64,000 nt of DNA from Bacteroidales bacterium (GCA_017548125.1 JAFYNK010000023.1:1-64000); one strand, 5' to 3'. Positions 37,181-47,343 are shown, counted from the first letter of the stretch. Numbers and translations are program-made. The notes: generated by a model not told the origin, from the letters alone.

Positions 37181-39241
37181 TTATCCAACACTGCTTCCTG
37201 GAGCGACAGGCTGACTTGGTGACATAACAACCAATCTTCCGTCTTTGTCTTCTGCCGACAAAATCATGCCTTCGCTGACGATGCCTTTCAATTTACGAGG
37301 CTCGAAGTTAGCGATGAAACAGACTTGCTTGCCGACTAACTCTTCAGGATTTGGATAATATTTCGCGATTCCTGAAACAATGGTACGTTTGTTCATACCG
37401 TCGTCGATCAAGAATTGTAATAACTTATCTGCTTTTGGAACTTTAACACATTCTAAAACAGTACCGACTCTGATATCCATCTTGCCAAATTCATCGATGT
37501 TGGTGTTAGGCTTGATTGGATTTGGAGCCCATGCGTTGAGTTCATTTTGTTTCTTTGTCTCTTCCAATTTATTGACTTGAGCAGCAACAGTTTCGTCTTC
37601 TACTTTTGTGAACAATAATTCGACTTCGCCAATAGCAGCTTCTTCTTTCAATAAAACTGTTTCTTTAGCTTGGTTCCAGCCGCTTACTTCCAAACCAATC
37701 ATTGATTGTAACTTCTTAGCTGAGAATGGCAAGAATGGTTCTGACAAGATAGCGAGTTTAGCAACAATCTGCATTGACAATGCAAGAACTGTCTTAACTC
37801 TTTCAGGATCAGTCTTGAATTGTTTCCATGGCTCGTTTTCTGTGAGGTAACGATTGCCGAGACGTGCCAAGTTCATCAATTCTGACAAACCTTCACGGAA
37901 TTTGTAGTTATCGAGAAGGTTAGCGATCTTATCAGGATATTGATTCATTTCTTCGATAGCAGCTTCGTCTTTTTCGTTAAGGTTAATCATAGCTGGAATC
38001 TTACCTTCGAAATATTTATGAGTAAGAACCAAAGTACGATTTACGAAGTTGCCGAAGATAGCGAGTAATTCGTTGTTATTTCTGTCTTGATAATCTTTCC
38101 AAGTGAAGTTGTTATCTTTTGTCTCAGGAGCGTTAGCTGTCAAAACATAACGAAGGACGTCTTGTTTTCCAGGAAACTCTTCGAGATATTCATGCAACCA
38201 AACAGCCCAGTTACGAGATGTTGAAATCTTATCGTTTTCGAGGTTAAGGAATTCGTTTGCTGGAACGTTTTCAGGAACGATATAATCGCCGTAAGCCTTC
38301 AACATGCAAGGGAATATGATGCAGTGGAAAACGATGTTATCTTTACCGATGAAGTGAACGAGTTTTGTCTCTTCGTCTTTCCACCATTTTTCCCAGTCTG
38401 TACCTCTTTCGTTGCAGATTTCTATTGTGTTAGAGATATAACCGATAGGAGCATCGAACCAGACGTAGAGCACTTTGCCGTCTGCTTCTTCAACAGGGAC
38501 AGGCACGCCCCAGTCGAGGTCGCGAGTAACAGCGCGAGGTTGCAAGCCATTGTCTAACCAGCTCTTTACTTGTCCATAGACATTAGGTTTCCATTCTTTA
38601 TGACCTTCGATGATCCATTCGCGGAGCCATTGTTCGTATTGGTCTAAAGGAAGATACCAGTGTTTTGTTGCTTTTTTGACGAGTTCAGCGCCGCTGAGAG
38701 CTGAGTGAGGGTTGATGAGTTCATCAGGGCTCATTGAAGAACCGCATTTCTCGCATTGGTCGCCGTAAGCGTGGTCGTTGCCGCATTTAGGACAAGTACC
38801 GATGATATAACGATCTGACAAGAACTTGTTACGTTCTGGGTCGAAGAATTGTTCTGTCTCTCTTTCGATGAATTTGCCGTCTTCGTAGAGTTTCTTGAAG
38901 AAAGCAGCGGCTGTCTCGTGGTGAGTCTTAGAGCTTGTACGAGAATAGATGTCGTAGCTTATGCCGAGTTTTTCGAAAGAATCTTTGATTATATTGTGGT
39001 ATCTATCGACGATATCTTGAGGAGTACAGCCTTCTTTTTCAGCTTTGATAGTGATAGGCACGCCGTGTTCATCGGAGCCGCCGACAAACAAAACCTCTTC
39101 GCCTTTCATTCGCAGATAACGAACGTAAGTGTCGGCTGGGATATATACGCCTGCCAAGTGACCGATATGCACAGGGCCATTAGCGTATGGTAATGCTGTC
39201 GTTACTGTGTAACGTTTAAAATGTTTGTCGTTATTTTCCAT
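37181..39241 (-). CDS. metG: Methionyl-tRNA synthetase
   Basis: MetRS charges methionine onto initiator and elongator tRNA. The 686-residue protein has the HIGH motif (HIGHLAG, about 21-27), a zinc knuckle [18 protein letters not shown], the KMSKS-loop variant KISTS, an anticodon-binding domain and a C-terminal tRNA-binding/dimerisation domain (about 575-686, starting [16 protein letters not shown]). It is of the two-knuckle, dimeric class. A -7 box lies 36 bp upstream. Confidence 0.97.
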   Translation of the reverse strand: MENNDKHFKRYTVTTALPYANGPVHIGHLAGVYIPADTYVRYLRMKGEEVLFVGGSDEHGVPITIKAEKEGCTPQDIVDRYHNIIKDSFEKLGISYDIYSRTSSKTHHETAAAFFKKLYEDGKFIERETEQFFDPERNKFLSDRYIIGTCPKCGNDHAYGDQCEKCGSSMSPDELINPHSALSGAELVKKATKHWYLPLDQYEQWLREWIIEGHKEWKPNVYGQVKSWLDNGLQPRAVTRDLDWGVPVPVEEADGKVLYVWFDAPIGYISNTIEICNERGTDWEKWWKDEETKLVHFIGKDNIVFHCIIFPCMLKAYGDYIVPENVPANEFLNLENDKISTSRNWAVWLHEYLEEFPGKQDVLRYVLTANAPETKDNNFTWKDYQDRNNNELLAIFGNFVNRTLVLTHKYFEGKIPAMINLNEKDEAAIEEMNQYPDKIANLLDNYKFREGLSELMNLARLGNRYLTENEPWKQFKTDPERVKTVLALSMQIVAKLAILSEPFLPFSAKKLQSMIGLEVSGWNQAKETVLLKEEAAIGEVELLFTKVEDETVAAQVNKLEETKKQNELNAWAPNPIKPNTNIDEFGKMDIRVGTVLECVKVPKADKLLQFLIDDGMNKRTIVSGIAKYYPNPEELVGKQVCFIANFEPRKLKGIVSEGMILSAEDKDGRLVVMSPSQPVAPGSSVG

Positions 39242-39276
39242 TGTCTATGAAGTTTTATTAGATATTAATTAAGGTG

Positions 39277-39284
39277 CAAAGATA
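39277..39284 (-). promoter_or_regulatory. -7 box for metG
   Basis: The minus strand reads TATCTTTG, 35 bp before the start. Confidence 0.55.
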
Positions 39285-39315
39285 ATAAATATTTTTCTGT
39301 GAAATGTTAATAAGA

Positions 39316-40392
39316 TTAGTAAATAGAAGGTGTGATAAAGACACGCCAGGAACCATTTTTTTCGCCTCGTTCTATATAATTACATTTCAATAAATGATTA
39401 ACTAATTTCTTTACTGCTGACATATTGATACCTAACTCATTTTGAATATAATCAAGAGTGACAACAGGTTCTCTCATCATTAGTTTCAATATTTTAGCAT
39501 AATTCAATGAACGAAATTCAACTCTTTCTCCATCATACCACCAAAGAAGTTCATCACGTTCAGTTAAAAAACATACATCATTATAAATCTCACGAGCCAC
39601 TAATCCTGTAAAATATTGCATAAAAGGTTTTATCGATTCAATAGATGCTTGCGCTCCAACATTCGGATTTGAACCAACTAATAAATCTGTTTGATGCAAA
39701 GCTTCAAGATATTCCCATTTATTACGACTACGTACCACAATCATTGGATAGCCGTGTTTAGATAAAATGTAATTCATAATCAAACGTGCTATACGTCCAT
39801 TTCCATCTTCAAAAGGATGTATTCTTATATAACGATAATGAAATAAAGCTGCTAATTCAACAGGCGAGAGCTTTCCTTCTTTTTCAGCCTGATTATACCA
39901 ATCTATAAGATCTGTCATCAAAGCAGGAGTTTCTTCTGGAGAAGCATAATCAAAACGATCGCCATAACGAGTAATGACACTGTTTGGTCGTGTCTTGTAT
40001 TGACCAGCGTGAATTACATAACTTGTAGTAAAACCTCCAGGAAGATTTTTATAAACAGTATAATCTTCACGTAACATGATTTTATGTAATGTACGAATAA
40101 AATTTTGAGTTAAAGATGAATCCTGTATTAAAGACTCTTCATTCATCATTTTTAAAGCAACATTACTTGCAGCCATATCTTGGACATCCTTAATATTTGC
40201 TTCACCTATAACCTTTCCAAAAAGCAGCAAAATCTCTGTCTGACCATACGTCAAAGTATTACCTTCGATATGATTTGAATTATAATTAAAATCGACAGTA
40301 AATCTACGACTCAATTTTTGTCTGTCATCTTCTGATAAAGGCTGAATTTTATTCCATGCCTCTATAGCTTTTTCTAATGTTAAGTACTTCAT
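39316..40392 (-). CDS. Fic family protein (stand-alone)
   Basis: The 358-residue protein has the Fic motif HPFEDGNGR at 192-200 and an N-terminal inhibitory motif SNHIEGN at 39-45 (class II). A C-terminal winged-helix-like region (about 300-358) contains VTLDYIQNELGINMSAVKKL. It is only distantly like the two Fic proteins of the hsd locus and has no repetitive linker. It lies alone between metG and a divergent DUF2148 gene, with no antitoxin-sized neighbour. Target and donor are unknown. Confidence 0.92.
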   Translation of the reverse strand: MKYLTLEKAIEAWNKIQPLSEDDRQKLSRRFTVDFNYNSNHIEGNTLTYGQTEILLLFGKVIGEANIKDVQDMAASNVALKMMNEESLIQDSSLTQNFIRTLHKIMLREDYTVYKNLPGGFTTSYVIHAGQYKTRPNSVITRYGDRFDYASPEETPALMTDLIDWYNQAEKEGKLSPVELAALFHYRYIRIHPFEDGNGRIARLIMNYILSKHGYPMIVVRSRNKWEYLEALHQTDLLVGSNPNVGAQASIESIKPFMQYFTGLVAREIYNDVCFLTERDELLWWYDGERVEFRSLNYAKILKLMMREPVVTLDYIQNELGINMSAVKKLVNHLLKCNYIERGEKNGSWRVFITPSIY

Positions 40393-40427
40393 AATTTTTT
40401 TGATTTAAGATTATAAATTCTTTAAAA

Positions 40428-40445
40428 GGTGGCTGTATAGCCACC
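40428..40445 (-). promoter_or_regulatory. Palindrome upstream of the stand-alone fic gene
   Basis: GGTGGCT and AGCCACC form a perfect 7-bp inverted repeat with a 4-base spacer, 36 bases before the fic start. It could be an operator or the stem of a leader hairpin. Confidence 0.45.
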
Positions 40446-40521
40446 AATTCACCTACAAAAATACTATTTTTTTATCTTTAAATATGTTTTGTTGATAAAT
40501 TTTTCCTAAACTTTTTTTCCT

Positions 40522-40529
40522 TAATTTTG
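40522..40529 (+). promoter_or_regulatory. -7 box for the DUF2148 gene
   Basis: TAATTTTG lies 30 bp upstream of the ATG. Confidence 0.5.
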
Positions 40530-40559
40530 TCTTTCATTAAACTTAAAAATTAAATCATC

Positions 40560-41081
40560 ATGATAACTTTTGAAGAACAAATACGTAACGAAAATATCAA
40601 GGACATCGCCAATAAATTAATGTGTGCTGCTCGCACCGCTCCTAAGGCAAGAGGCACCGACAACCTCGTACTCGCAGTGGCGACAGACGACACCATCATC
40701 GCTCTGGCTGAAAAAATGAAACAACTTGCTGCTGAACGCAATATGGAATTTCTTAACCGCGACGCTGAAAACATTTTAAAATGCGGCGCCGTCATTTTAT
40801 TCGGAATGAAGATAAGCCCTCTCGGATTGAACTGCGCAGCATGCGGATTCCCAACCTGCGGCGACAAACCCAAAAACGTGCCTTGTTTCTTCAACGCTAA
40901 CGACCTCGGCATCGCAATAGGCTCTGCCTCTTCCCTAGCCGCCGACTTCAGAATAGACAGCCGCGTCATGTTCTCAGTAGGCCAGGCAGCTCTCGACCTC
41001 AACCTCATGCCCGAATGCAGCATGATATTAGCTCTCCCACTCTCAGTAAGCGGAAAAAGCGTTTTCTTTGACAGAAAATAG
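40560..41081 (+). CDS. DUF2148 (ferredoxin-domain) protein
   Basis: The 173-residue protein matches the DUF2148 family. A cysteine cluster, CAACGFPTCGDKP followed by PCFFNANDLGIA, lies near residues 97-118 and could bind an iron-sulfur cluster. The C-terminal part starting SASSLAADFRID is typical of the family. The function of the family is unknown; members occur mostly in anaerobes. It is transcribed divergently from the stand-alone fic gene. Confidence 0.85.
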   Translation: MITFEEQIRNENIKDIANKLMCAARTAPKARGTDNLVLAVATDDTIIALAEKMKQLAAERNMEFLNRDAENILKCGAVILFGMKISPLGLNCAACGFPTCGDKPKNVPCFFNANDLGIAIGSASSLAADFRIDSRVMFSVGQAALDLNLMPECSMILALPLSVSGKSVFFDRK

Positions 41082-41124
41082 TTTTATAAGAAATTCAGAA
41101 ACTCAAAAACTCCGAATTTTATAA

Positions 41125-41320
41125 GGGGATTTCTATAAATTGCTTTGCAAATGATTTATGAATTTTTCTTTGAGAAGATTTTTGTTTTTCTTGAAAGAAC
41201 ATAGCGAGCTATGTGATTGAAAGAAAGGCGAAAAGATTCCAAGAAAAAAAAATAAAGCATGCAAAAGTTTTAATTGTTACTGTCAAAAATTATTTAAACG
41301 GGGAATTTATAGAAGTCCCC
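41125..41320. repeat. MITE-like element, complete copy with 17-bp terminal inverted repeats
   Basis: The left end GGGGATTTCTATAAATT (41125-41141) is the reverse complement of the right end AATTTATAGAAGTCCCC (41304-41320) with 16 of 17 matches. The 196-bp element is flanked by ATAA on both sides (41121-41124 and 41321-41324), a possible 4-bp target duplication. It contains an internal ACATAGC/GCTATGT hairpin and no reading frame of note. Bases 41184-41320 match 1-137. Confidence 0.82.
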
Positions 41321-41330
41321 ATAAATATAA

Positions 41331-41367
41331 AAAAAGGCTAAAGGTGTTGAATCCCTTTAGCCTTTTT
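41331..41367. terminator. Bidirectional terminator between the MITE-like element and the T9SS cargo gene
   Basis: AAAAAGGCTAAAGG and CCTTTAGCCTTTTT form a perfect 14-bp stem with a 9-base loop. The A/T runs on both sides suit either strand. It lies 18 bases past the stop of the minus-strand gene. Confidence 0.85.
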
Positions 41368-41385
41368 ACTTTAGTCTTTAGTCAT

Positions 41386-43974
41386 TTATTTAATAACAAG
41401 TTTCTTCGTTACCATCTGTCCACCGATAACGTTCACAAAATACATTCCAGGTGCTAAATCTGAAACGTCGATTGTTGTTGTCTCGCTGAAGACAAAGTTA
41501 CGAACTTCTTGTCCTTGCATGTTCAAAATGTGAACACAGACTTTTCCCTTTTCATAGTTTGTTGTCAATCTTAAAACATCGTTTGCTGGGTTTGGCAACA
41601 AATTGACTTCAAATGGATCTTTGTGGTCGATTAAAGTAGGAACTTCTGTGATTGAGTTCACGTCATTGCTGTAAGAAACGACCTTGCCAGAAACTCTCAG
41701 GATTGGGTTGTCGGCTGCTGAACAGTAAGTACATGTCTGACCATCAACGCAATCAGGGTGATTTGGATGACATTCATCGATGTATGATGGGTCAAATTCA
41801 TAGAACAACTTAGCGTGACCTGCAGCAACGTAATCGTTGAGGCTGTAATCCCAAACCATTCCTAAAGAACCTGGACACCATCCTGAACGGTTGTAAGTCC
41901 AAGTACCAGCTTGTGGCTGGCAGCCAGCAGGGTTAGGGTTACATGTTTGCCACAAATGTTGGTCATAAACCTTAGCATCGTTGATGATGATGTTATGAGT
42001 TGCTTCCAAGAACTCAGCAGCGTTGCCTGTATTGTAAGCGTTGTTTGTACCGCTGCTCCAGTTGTGACCTGTAGTGATAATCTTCAAGTTAGCCTTTTCT
42101 GTTTCAGGAGCGAAATGATAATTTATTTCTGGAATAGGTTGTTGGTTGGCATAATCGCCGAAGTCGAAGATACCGAACCATAATTCGTTCATGTCGATAT
42201 ATTTATATTCAGGAGCGCCTTTTGTATAATCGAAGATAGCGATTGGATCGTAACCGTCTCCGTTCCATGTCTGGAAATATAATTCAAATTCTACCAAACC
42301 TTGAAGCACTGTTGTATAATCTGTTACGTCTAACTGATCTTGACATTCGCCACCGAAAGGTGTTACATAACGATAGAGCTCAACCCATTCACCGCGATAG
42401 TTCTTAACGCGGCAGTAACCAACTCTGTCGTAAGGGTCACAAGTGCCGATACAGTTGTGGTCATATTGCAATGTGATATTATTGAAAGCGCCAACATGTG
42501 TTGGAAATGCATATTCATTATAACCATATTGCTGTGATGGAGTGATCTTAAGATCTCCGTTCATTGCTGTTACGCTGATGTTATCGTATGTGTTTGTCAC
42601 TTCGAATGTATTTGAAACACTTGTTGATTTGCCACCTGATTGAACGATAGTTGCTGTCATGTTGTATGTTCCATAATCAGCAGGTTTCCATGAAGCATAC
42701 CAGTAACCATTTGTTGGGTCATTAGGATAAGCTGTCATCAATTTAACTTCTTCACCATCGATGTCGCAAGTTACAGATTCAAATTTGATAGCATCGCCAT
42801 GTTCGATGTAAGCGCTAAGAACTAACATAATAGGTGAGTTCAAGTCAGAAACGTAAACCATTGTTCCATCGTATGGACGACGTATTGTGATTTCTGGAGT
42901 ATATTCTTCTGGATCAACAACTTCAAAAGTACGTGTCACAGATGGAGCTGCTTGCCATTCTGTGTCGTTACCGTTTTGACTTGCCTTAACCTTAACGATA
43001 CCTGCATCGCCTGTCAATGTCAAAACGCTGCCATCCAATGTCGCAGGGCCTTCCAAAAGCTCAAATGTAACAGGCAATCCCGATGTTGCTGATGCTTGTA
43101 ATTGAATTGGCTCAGCAAAAACTAATTGATCTGGAATATTCTCAAAATCAATAAATTGTGATGATAAACCTGCTGGAATATGACGTACCAACAAATTGTC
43201 GTATGCTGCTTTTGAACTGTTCAAGAAGAAGATGCCGTCCCATTTTGCTGGGTCATGACGGTCGCCTGAACCTGGTGTCAAACCTGCATTCAAACCTTGA
43301 ATCTCTGGAATTGGCTGAAACTCACCTGTACATCCAAAGTCGGCAAATAATGTAACGCTACCTGCTCTGTCATTTGCTTCAAGGTCTATCATGATTTTCC
43401 AACGAATCCAACCTACTGATGCATCGTATGAAAACTTGACAGGCATTGTATTGTCTGGCAATACTATACCGTTAGCAAACTTAGGATCTGTACTAGCTTT
43501 GCCTGATGTTGTGAAATAAATGCCGCCGTCTTGTGTTGGCAAATTAGGATTTGGTGTGGTTGGCTCGTAATTCATTGGAGGCAAAACAACGCCATCACCG
43601 TCAGCATCATAACCTACTCCAAAAACTGATCCCCACCAGTCATAATACATATCTATTTCAACTTCAATAGTTCCGCCTTCAGAGAAATCAAAATGGAAAT
43701 CAGGTGTTGATTTATGCGTAGCTATTTCACCATAATTGGTGTTTGCATTGCTGAAAAATACACCTAATGACTCGTCTGGTGTTGTCGGCAATCCGTCACC
43801 AATGTAGTCAACTTTCATTTGACCACCACCTGCACTGTGTGCTCTGGCAACCCAATTGTCTTGTCCATTTAAAACTCCTTCATTGTAATTGTTAAAATCT
43901 TTTGTGATGACAGTCTGCGCATTGACAGACAACATCATAAAGATTGAAAGGAATAATAATGCAATTTTTTTCAT
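41386..43974 (-). CDS. T9SS-secreted protein with a PNGase F-like domain
   Basis: The 862-residue protein has a signal peptide (about 1-19, MKKIALLFL...VNAQ), a beta-rich N-terminal region, an Ig-like segment starting ITIRRPYDGTMVYVSDL, and a domain from about 470 to 750. The latter contains GTWTYNRSGWCPG, CNPNPAGC and DGDGYDPIAIF-like blocks resembling the two-lobed PNGase F and related proteins. The last 75 residues (LLPNPANDVLRLTTN ... KKLVIK) are a T9SS type A sorting domain. It may remove N-glycans from host glycoproteins, but catalytic residues could not be confirmed by eye. It follows the M28 gene by 15 bases. Confidence 0.72.
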   Translation of the reverse strand: MKKIALLFLSIFMMLSVNAQTVITKDFNNYNEGVLNGQDNWVARAHSAGGGQMKVDYIGDGLPTTPDESLGVFFSNANTNYGEIATHKSTPDFHFDFSEGGTIEVEIDMYYDWWGSVFGVGYDADGDGVVLPPMNYEPTTPNPNLPTQDGGIYFTTSGKASTDPKFANGIVLPDNTMPVKFSYDASVGWIRWKIMIDLEANDRAGSVTLFADFGCTGEFQPIPEIQGLNAGLTPGSGDRHDPAKWDGIFFLNSSKAAYDNLLVRHIPAGLSSQFIDFENIPDQLVFAEPIQLQASATSGLPVTFELLEGPATLDGSVLTLTGDAGIVKVKASQNGNDTEWQAAPSVTRTFEVVDPEEYTPEITIRRPYDGTMVYVSDLNSPIMLVLSAYIEHGDAIKFESVTCDIDGEEVKLMTAYPNDPTNGYWYASWKPADYGTYNMTATIVQSGGKSTSVSNTFEVTNTYDNISVTAMNGDLKITPSQQYGYNEYAFPTHVGAFNNITLQYDHNCIGTCDPYDRVGYCRVKNYRGEWVELYRYVTPFGGECQDQLDVTDYTTVLQGLVEFELYFQTWNGDGYDPIAIFDYTKGAPEYKYIDMNELWFGIFDFGDYANQQPIPEINYHFAPETEKANLKIITTGHNWSSGTNNAYNTGNAAEFLEATHNIIINDAKVYDQHLWQTCNPNPAGCQPQAGTWTYNRSGWCPGSLGMVWDYSLNDYVAAGHAKLFYEFDPSYIDECHPNHPDCVDGQTCTYCSAADNPILRVSGKVVSYSNDVNSITEVPTLIDHKDPFEVNLLPNPANDVLRLTTNYEKGKVCVHILNMQGQEVRNFVFSETTTIDVSDLAPGMYFVNVIGGQMVTKKLVIK

Positions 43975-43989
43975 ATTTAGAATTTTAAA

Positions 43990-45516
43990 TTATTCTACAA
44001 CTAATTTCTTTGTTGTTGTATTTTCACCAACTACTTTAACAAAATAAATTCCTGTATTCAAATCTTTAATGTCAACTGTTGCTTCTGTAATAAATGAAAA
44101 TTCTTTAACAATTTGTCCAACAGAATTTATAATTTGTACTTCGCTGTTGCCATTATAATCGCTTGTCAATGTTAATTCATTCTTAGCAGGATTTGGGAAC
44201 ATAGCAACATTGTTAGCAATATTTTCTGAAACTGATTCTGAATCTAAAACAGCTAATGTTGAAACACAAGCGATGTTCATTTGTGCATAACGTTGTGACA
44301 TTTCAAATGAGTTGACACTTGGTCCGATGAGGTCGTTGCCTGTGTGAATGTATGGGCTGTAGTTTTGATAATCTTCGAAAGGATAGATACCCATGAAACC
44401 ATTTTGGTTGAATGATGTGTGGTCGCTGTCGCCTTGTGTGAAGTTAACTTGACGAACTTGCATTTCTGGGAAATAAACATTAGCGAGGTTCATATAATAT
44501 TCACCGATAGCTTCAACGCTGTTAGGATAGATTAAGTCGATGTGAATTTCTGAACCTGGATTTAAGTAACCGTTCATGTCGTTGTTGAAATAACCAACTA
44601 CATTCATTCCCATTTCTGCGCAATATTCTGCGTAAGCTGCACTACCAATCAAACCTACTTCTTCAGCACCGAAAGCACAGTAAATGATTGAACGTTCAAA
44701 AGAATGTTGTGATAAGATTCTTGCTGCTTCCAAAACTGATGCAACACCTGTAGCGTTGTCGTCAGCACCTGGACACATACCTGAATAGCTGTATGAATCT
44801 AAGTGGCTACCGCAAACTACATATTCTTCAGGATTTTTTGTACCCCATTGAATAGCAATGATATTTGGAGCACATGCATTGCCATAATACGAAACTGGGA
44901 ATTGTTCTGTTTCAAGAACTTCCAAATTATCAAATTGTTCTTGAATCCAATTTGCAGCATCGTAAGCTTTAGTTGAATTGTAATATCTTTCTTCGTATGC
45001 TTGTAAATATTCAACTGTTGCTGTCAAATTTTCAATGCTTACTTGATTCATAAATTCTCTAACTTTTGCATCTTCTTCTGCAACTGATGGAAAATCACGA
45101 TGTGCAACTGCTAATTTTGCTGTCTTATTGCTTACAGCAATCATACCATCATTTTTAGCAGGTCTTAAGTTTGCATTCAAAGGTTTTACAATCATCATGT
45201 CAGCATTTGAATAAAGAACTTCCATATTGTTCTTTTCGTTTGTTGCATAATTTGATTGTTCATTTTCGTTGCAGTAAACGATGAAATATAACTCGTTAGA
45301 AGCGAATGAATTTTCATCTAACAAAATCATATTTTCATTAAGATTTTCAGCTGTTGCAAGAACAAAATTATCATTATAATAATGAATGTTGATGTCTTGT
45401 TTTGCAAATAATTCTTGTAAATTTTGTTGATTTTTAACTTTAATCATTACAAAATTTTCTGCATACATCATTGTTGAAACGAATAATGCTAATAAAAGTA
45501 AAAAAGTTCTTTTCAT
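43990..45516 (-). CDS. T9SS-secreted M28 family metallopeptidase
   Basis: M28 enzymes are zinc aminopeptidases or carboxypeptidases. The 508-residue protein has a signal peptide (1-19), an N-terminal propeptide-like region, and the M28 core with metal ligands H238 and D240 (SHLDSY), D252 (PGADDN), catalytic E285 with E286 (GAEEVGL), D313 (NNDMNG) and a late His in YIHTGND. The C-terminal 75 residues (MFPNPAKNELTLTSD ... KKLVVE) form a T9SS sorting domain similar to that of the neighbour. The protein is probably exported and attached to the cell surface. Confidence 0.92.
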   Translation of the reverse strand: MKRTFLLLLALFVSTMMYAENFVMIKVKNQQNLQELFAKQDINIHYYNDNFVLATAENLNENMILLDENSFASNELYFIVYCNENEQSNYATNEKNNMEVLYSNADMMIVKPLNANLRPAKNDGMIAVSNKTAKLAVAHRDFPSVAEEDAKVREFMNQVSIENLTATVEYLQAYEERYYNSTKAYDAANWIQEQFDNLEVLETEQFPVSYYGNACAPNIIAIQWGTKNPEEYVVCGSHLDSYSYSGMCPGADDNATGVASVLEAARILSQHSFERSIIYCAFGAEEVGLIGSAAYAEYCAEMGMNVVGYFNNDMNGYLNPGSEIHIDLIYPNSVEAIGEYYMNLANVYFPEMQVRQVNFTQGDSDHTSFNQNGFMGIYPFEDYQNYSPYIHTGNDLIGPSVNSFEMSQRYAQMNIACVSTLAVLDSESVSENIANNVAMFPNPAKNELTLTSDYNGNSEVQIINSVGQIVKEFSFITEATVDIKDLNTGIYFVKVVGENTTTKKLVVE

Positions 45517-45519
45517 ATT

Positions 45520-46899
45520 TTATTGATTTAATTTGTTAATATTTTTCCAATACTGAGAAAAAGATTCCTTTGCAAATTTTGGTAATTCTCTTTTGTTGCC
45601 CCATTTTTTCTTAACTTGAAAACTCAATTCTATATCCTTGAATGAAGAGCCATACTTGTCCATATTTTTTCTGCTATTCATTTTCTTAAATAAAAATGAA
45701 AAGAAATTTCTTTCAGAAACTAACGACTTGTTATCTCTTATCAATTTTTTTCTGTTTTCTAAGAATAAGTCTTTCAATGATATATTAACGGGACAAACTT
45801 CGTTGCAGCGTCCGCATGAAGTACATAAAGAACAAAAATGAGCCGATTCTTCCATCCCATCTTTTATTGGTGAAATTATGGAACCTACTGGTCCAGGATG
45901 GTAGTTGTCATAAATGTGGCCGCCTACAGTATTATAAATAGGACATACTTTTGAACAGGCTCCACATTGAACGCATGATAATATCTCTCTTTGTTTTTCT
46001 TCTGCTAAAAGGTTGTTTCTGTTATTGTTAAGCAAAATCAAATATAACTTTTGAACATTGTCGCCATTCACTGAAGGCTTATTTATAAAGTTATAAAATG
46101 ATGAAATGTTTTTGTTTGGTTCATAAAATGATGATAATGGTAACAAAACCGACAATTCATCTATAGATGTTATTAGTTTGTCAATACCTGCAACTATTAT
46201 ATGAATTGGAGCAAAAGTACTTGTTTTCAATATGTTACCTTCATTTTCAGTCAACACTACAGTTCCTGTGTTTGAGACTAGAAAATTAGCTCCTGTTATA
46301 AGAGCTTCAGGATTTGACATATCATTTTTCAAGACTTGCTTCGTGCAAATTGTCAACTGCTTCGCATTGCAGTTTTCTTTTATGCCGTATTTTTCGGTGT
46401 ATAAATCAGCAACTTGCGATGTTGTCTTATGTGTTGCTGACGATTGAATATTGTAAGGTCTTTCATTAAAAAGATGACAAATAAAATCACCGAGATTGGT
46501 TTCAACAACTTTAACCTTTTTCATTTCAAGATATGATGTCAAACCAATTTCTTCCATTGTAGAACTCTTTGTCTTAACGACTCTTCTAACTCTATCTTGA
46601 TTTAAGATATTATAAATCATTTGTTTAGCGTCGTTAGCATCATTAGCCCACAAAACCTTGCCACCATTTTTGGTGAAGTTGGTTTCAAAATCTACAAGAA
46701 GGTTGGGTAATTTCTTAAAGGCTTTGATTCTTATGTTAAAAGCTCTTTCTTTTTCAAGCTCAATGTCAGAATAATAATGGGTGTAATTTTCAGCATCTTG
46801 CATAAATTGCTGATAACGAGTCATCATCATTTCATAATGCTCGTCATCAAATGCAATGTTTTTTGCATTTTGATTGAAAATTACACCTTTATCATTCAT
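45520..46899 (-). CDS. LutB-like iron-sulfur lactate utilisation protein
   Basis: LutB with LutA and LutC oxidises L-lactate to pyruvate. The 459-residue protein has the N-terminal LUD/DUF162 domain (about 55-290) followed by two 4Fe-4S motifs, CVQCGACSKVCP and CSLCTSCGRCNEVCP (about 310-380). lutA and lutC are not in the window, so the partners are elsewhere or the protein serves another redox role. It follows rpiB by 6 bases. Confidence 0.85.
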   Translation of the reverse strand: MNDKGVIFNQNAKNIAFDDEHYEMMMTRYQQFMQDAENYTHYYSDIELEKERAFNIRIKAFKKLPNLLVDFETNFTKNGGKVLWANDANDAKQMIYNILNQDRVRRVVKTKSSTMEEIGLTSYLEMKKVKVVETNLGDFICHLFNERPYNIQSSATHKTTSQVADLYTEKYGIKENCNAKQLTICTKQVLKNDMSNPEALITGANFLVSNTGTVVLTENEGNILKTSTFAPIHIIVAGIDKLITSIDELSVLLPLSSFYEPNKNISSFYNFINKPSVNGDNVQKLYLILLNNNRNNLLAEEKQREILSCVQCGACSKVCPIYNTVGGHIYDNYHPGPVGSIISPIKDGMEESAHFCSLCTSCGRCNEVCPVNISLKDLFLENRKKLIRDNKSLVSERNFFSFLFKKMNSRKNMDKYGSSFKDIELSFQVKKKWGNKRELPKFAKESFSQYWKNINKLNQ

Positions 46900-46905
46900 C
46901 TTTTT

Positions 46906-47343
46906 TTATTGTAAATTTATTTTTTCTACTCTTTTTGCGTGACGGCCACCTTCAAAATCTGTTGTTAAATAAGCTTGAACAATTTCCCAAGCAAGCTCAT
47001 TGCTGATGAAACGACCAGGAAGTGTTAAAATATTTGCGTCATTATGTTGACGTGCCAATTTTCCTAATTCAACATTCCAGCACAACGCAGCTCTTACATT
47101 AGGATGTTTATTAGCTGTCATCTGTGCGCCGTTGCCACTGCCACAAAGTATGATACCCATTGGATATACACCGTCTTGAATGTCTTGTGCAATTGGGTGA
47201 ATATAATCAGGATAATCAACACTATCTGCTGAATTTGTACCGTAATCCTTTACTTCATAACCGCTTTCTTGCAGTCTTTCAATAAGATATTGCTTCATAG
47301 TGTATGCACCATGATCACAAGCTATAGGAATTAATCTTTTCAT
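46906..47343 (-). CDS. rpiB: Ribose-5-phosphate isomerase B
   Basis: RpiB interconverts ribose-5-phosphate and ribulose-5-phosphate in the pentose phosphate pathway. The 145-residue protein shows IACDHGAYTMKQYL at the start, DYPDYIHPIA, ILCGSGNGAQMTANK with the catalytic Cys, and the C-terminal FEGGRHAKRV. It is the first gene of a minus-strand cluster with lutB and the two T9SS genes; the gaps are 6, 3 and 15 bases. It borders the AT-rich region described separately. Confidence 0.95.
   Translation of the reverse strand: MKRLIPIACDHGAYTMKQYLIERLQESGYEVKDYGTNSADSVDYPDYIHPIAQDIQDGVYPMGIILCGSGNGAQMTANKHPNVRAALCWNVELGKLARQHNDANILTLPGRFISNELAWEIVQAYLTTDFEGGRHAKRVEKINLQ

Noticed and set aside
39316..40392. 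Toxin-antitoxin pair with the stand-alone Fic
   Set aside because: No small antitoxin-like gene is adjacent, and the inhibitory motif is already inside the protein.
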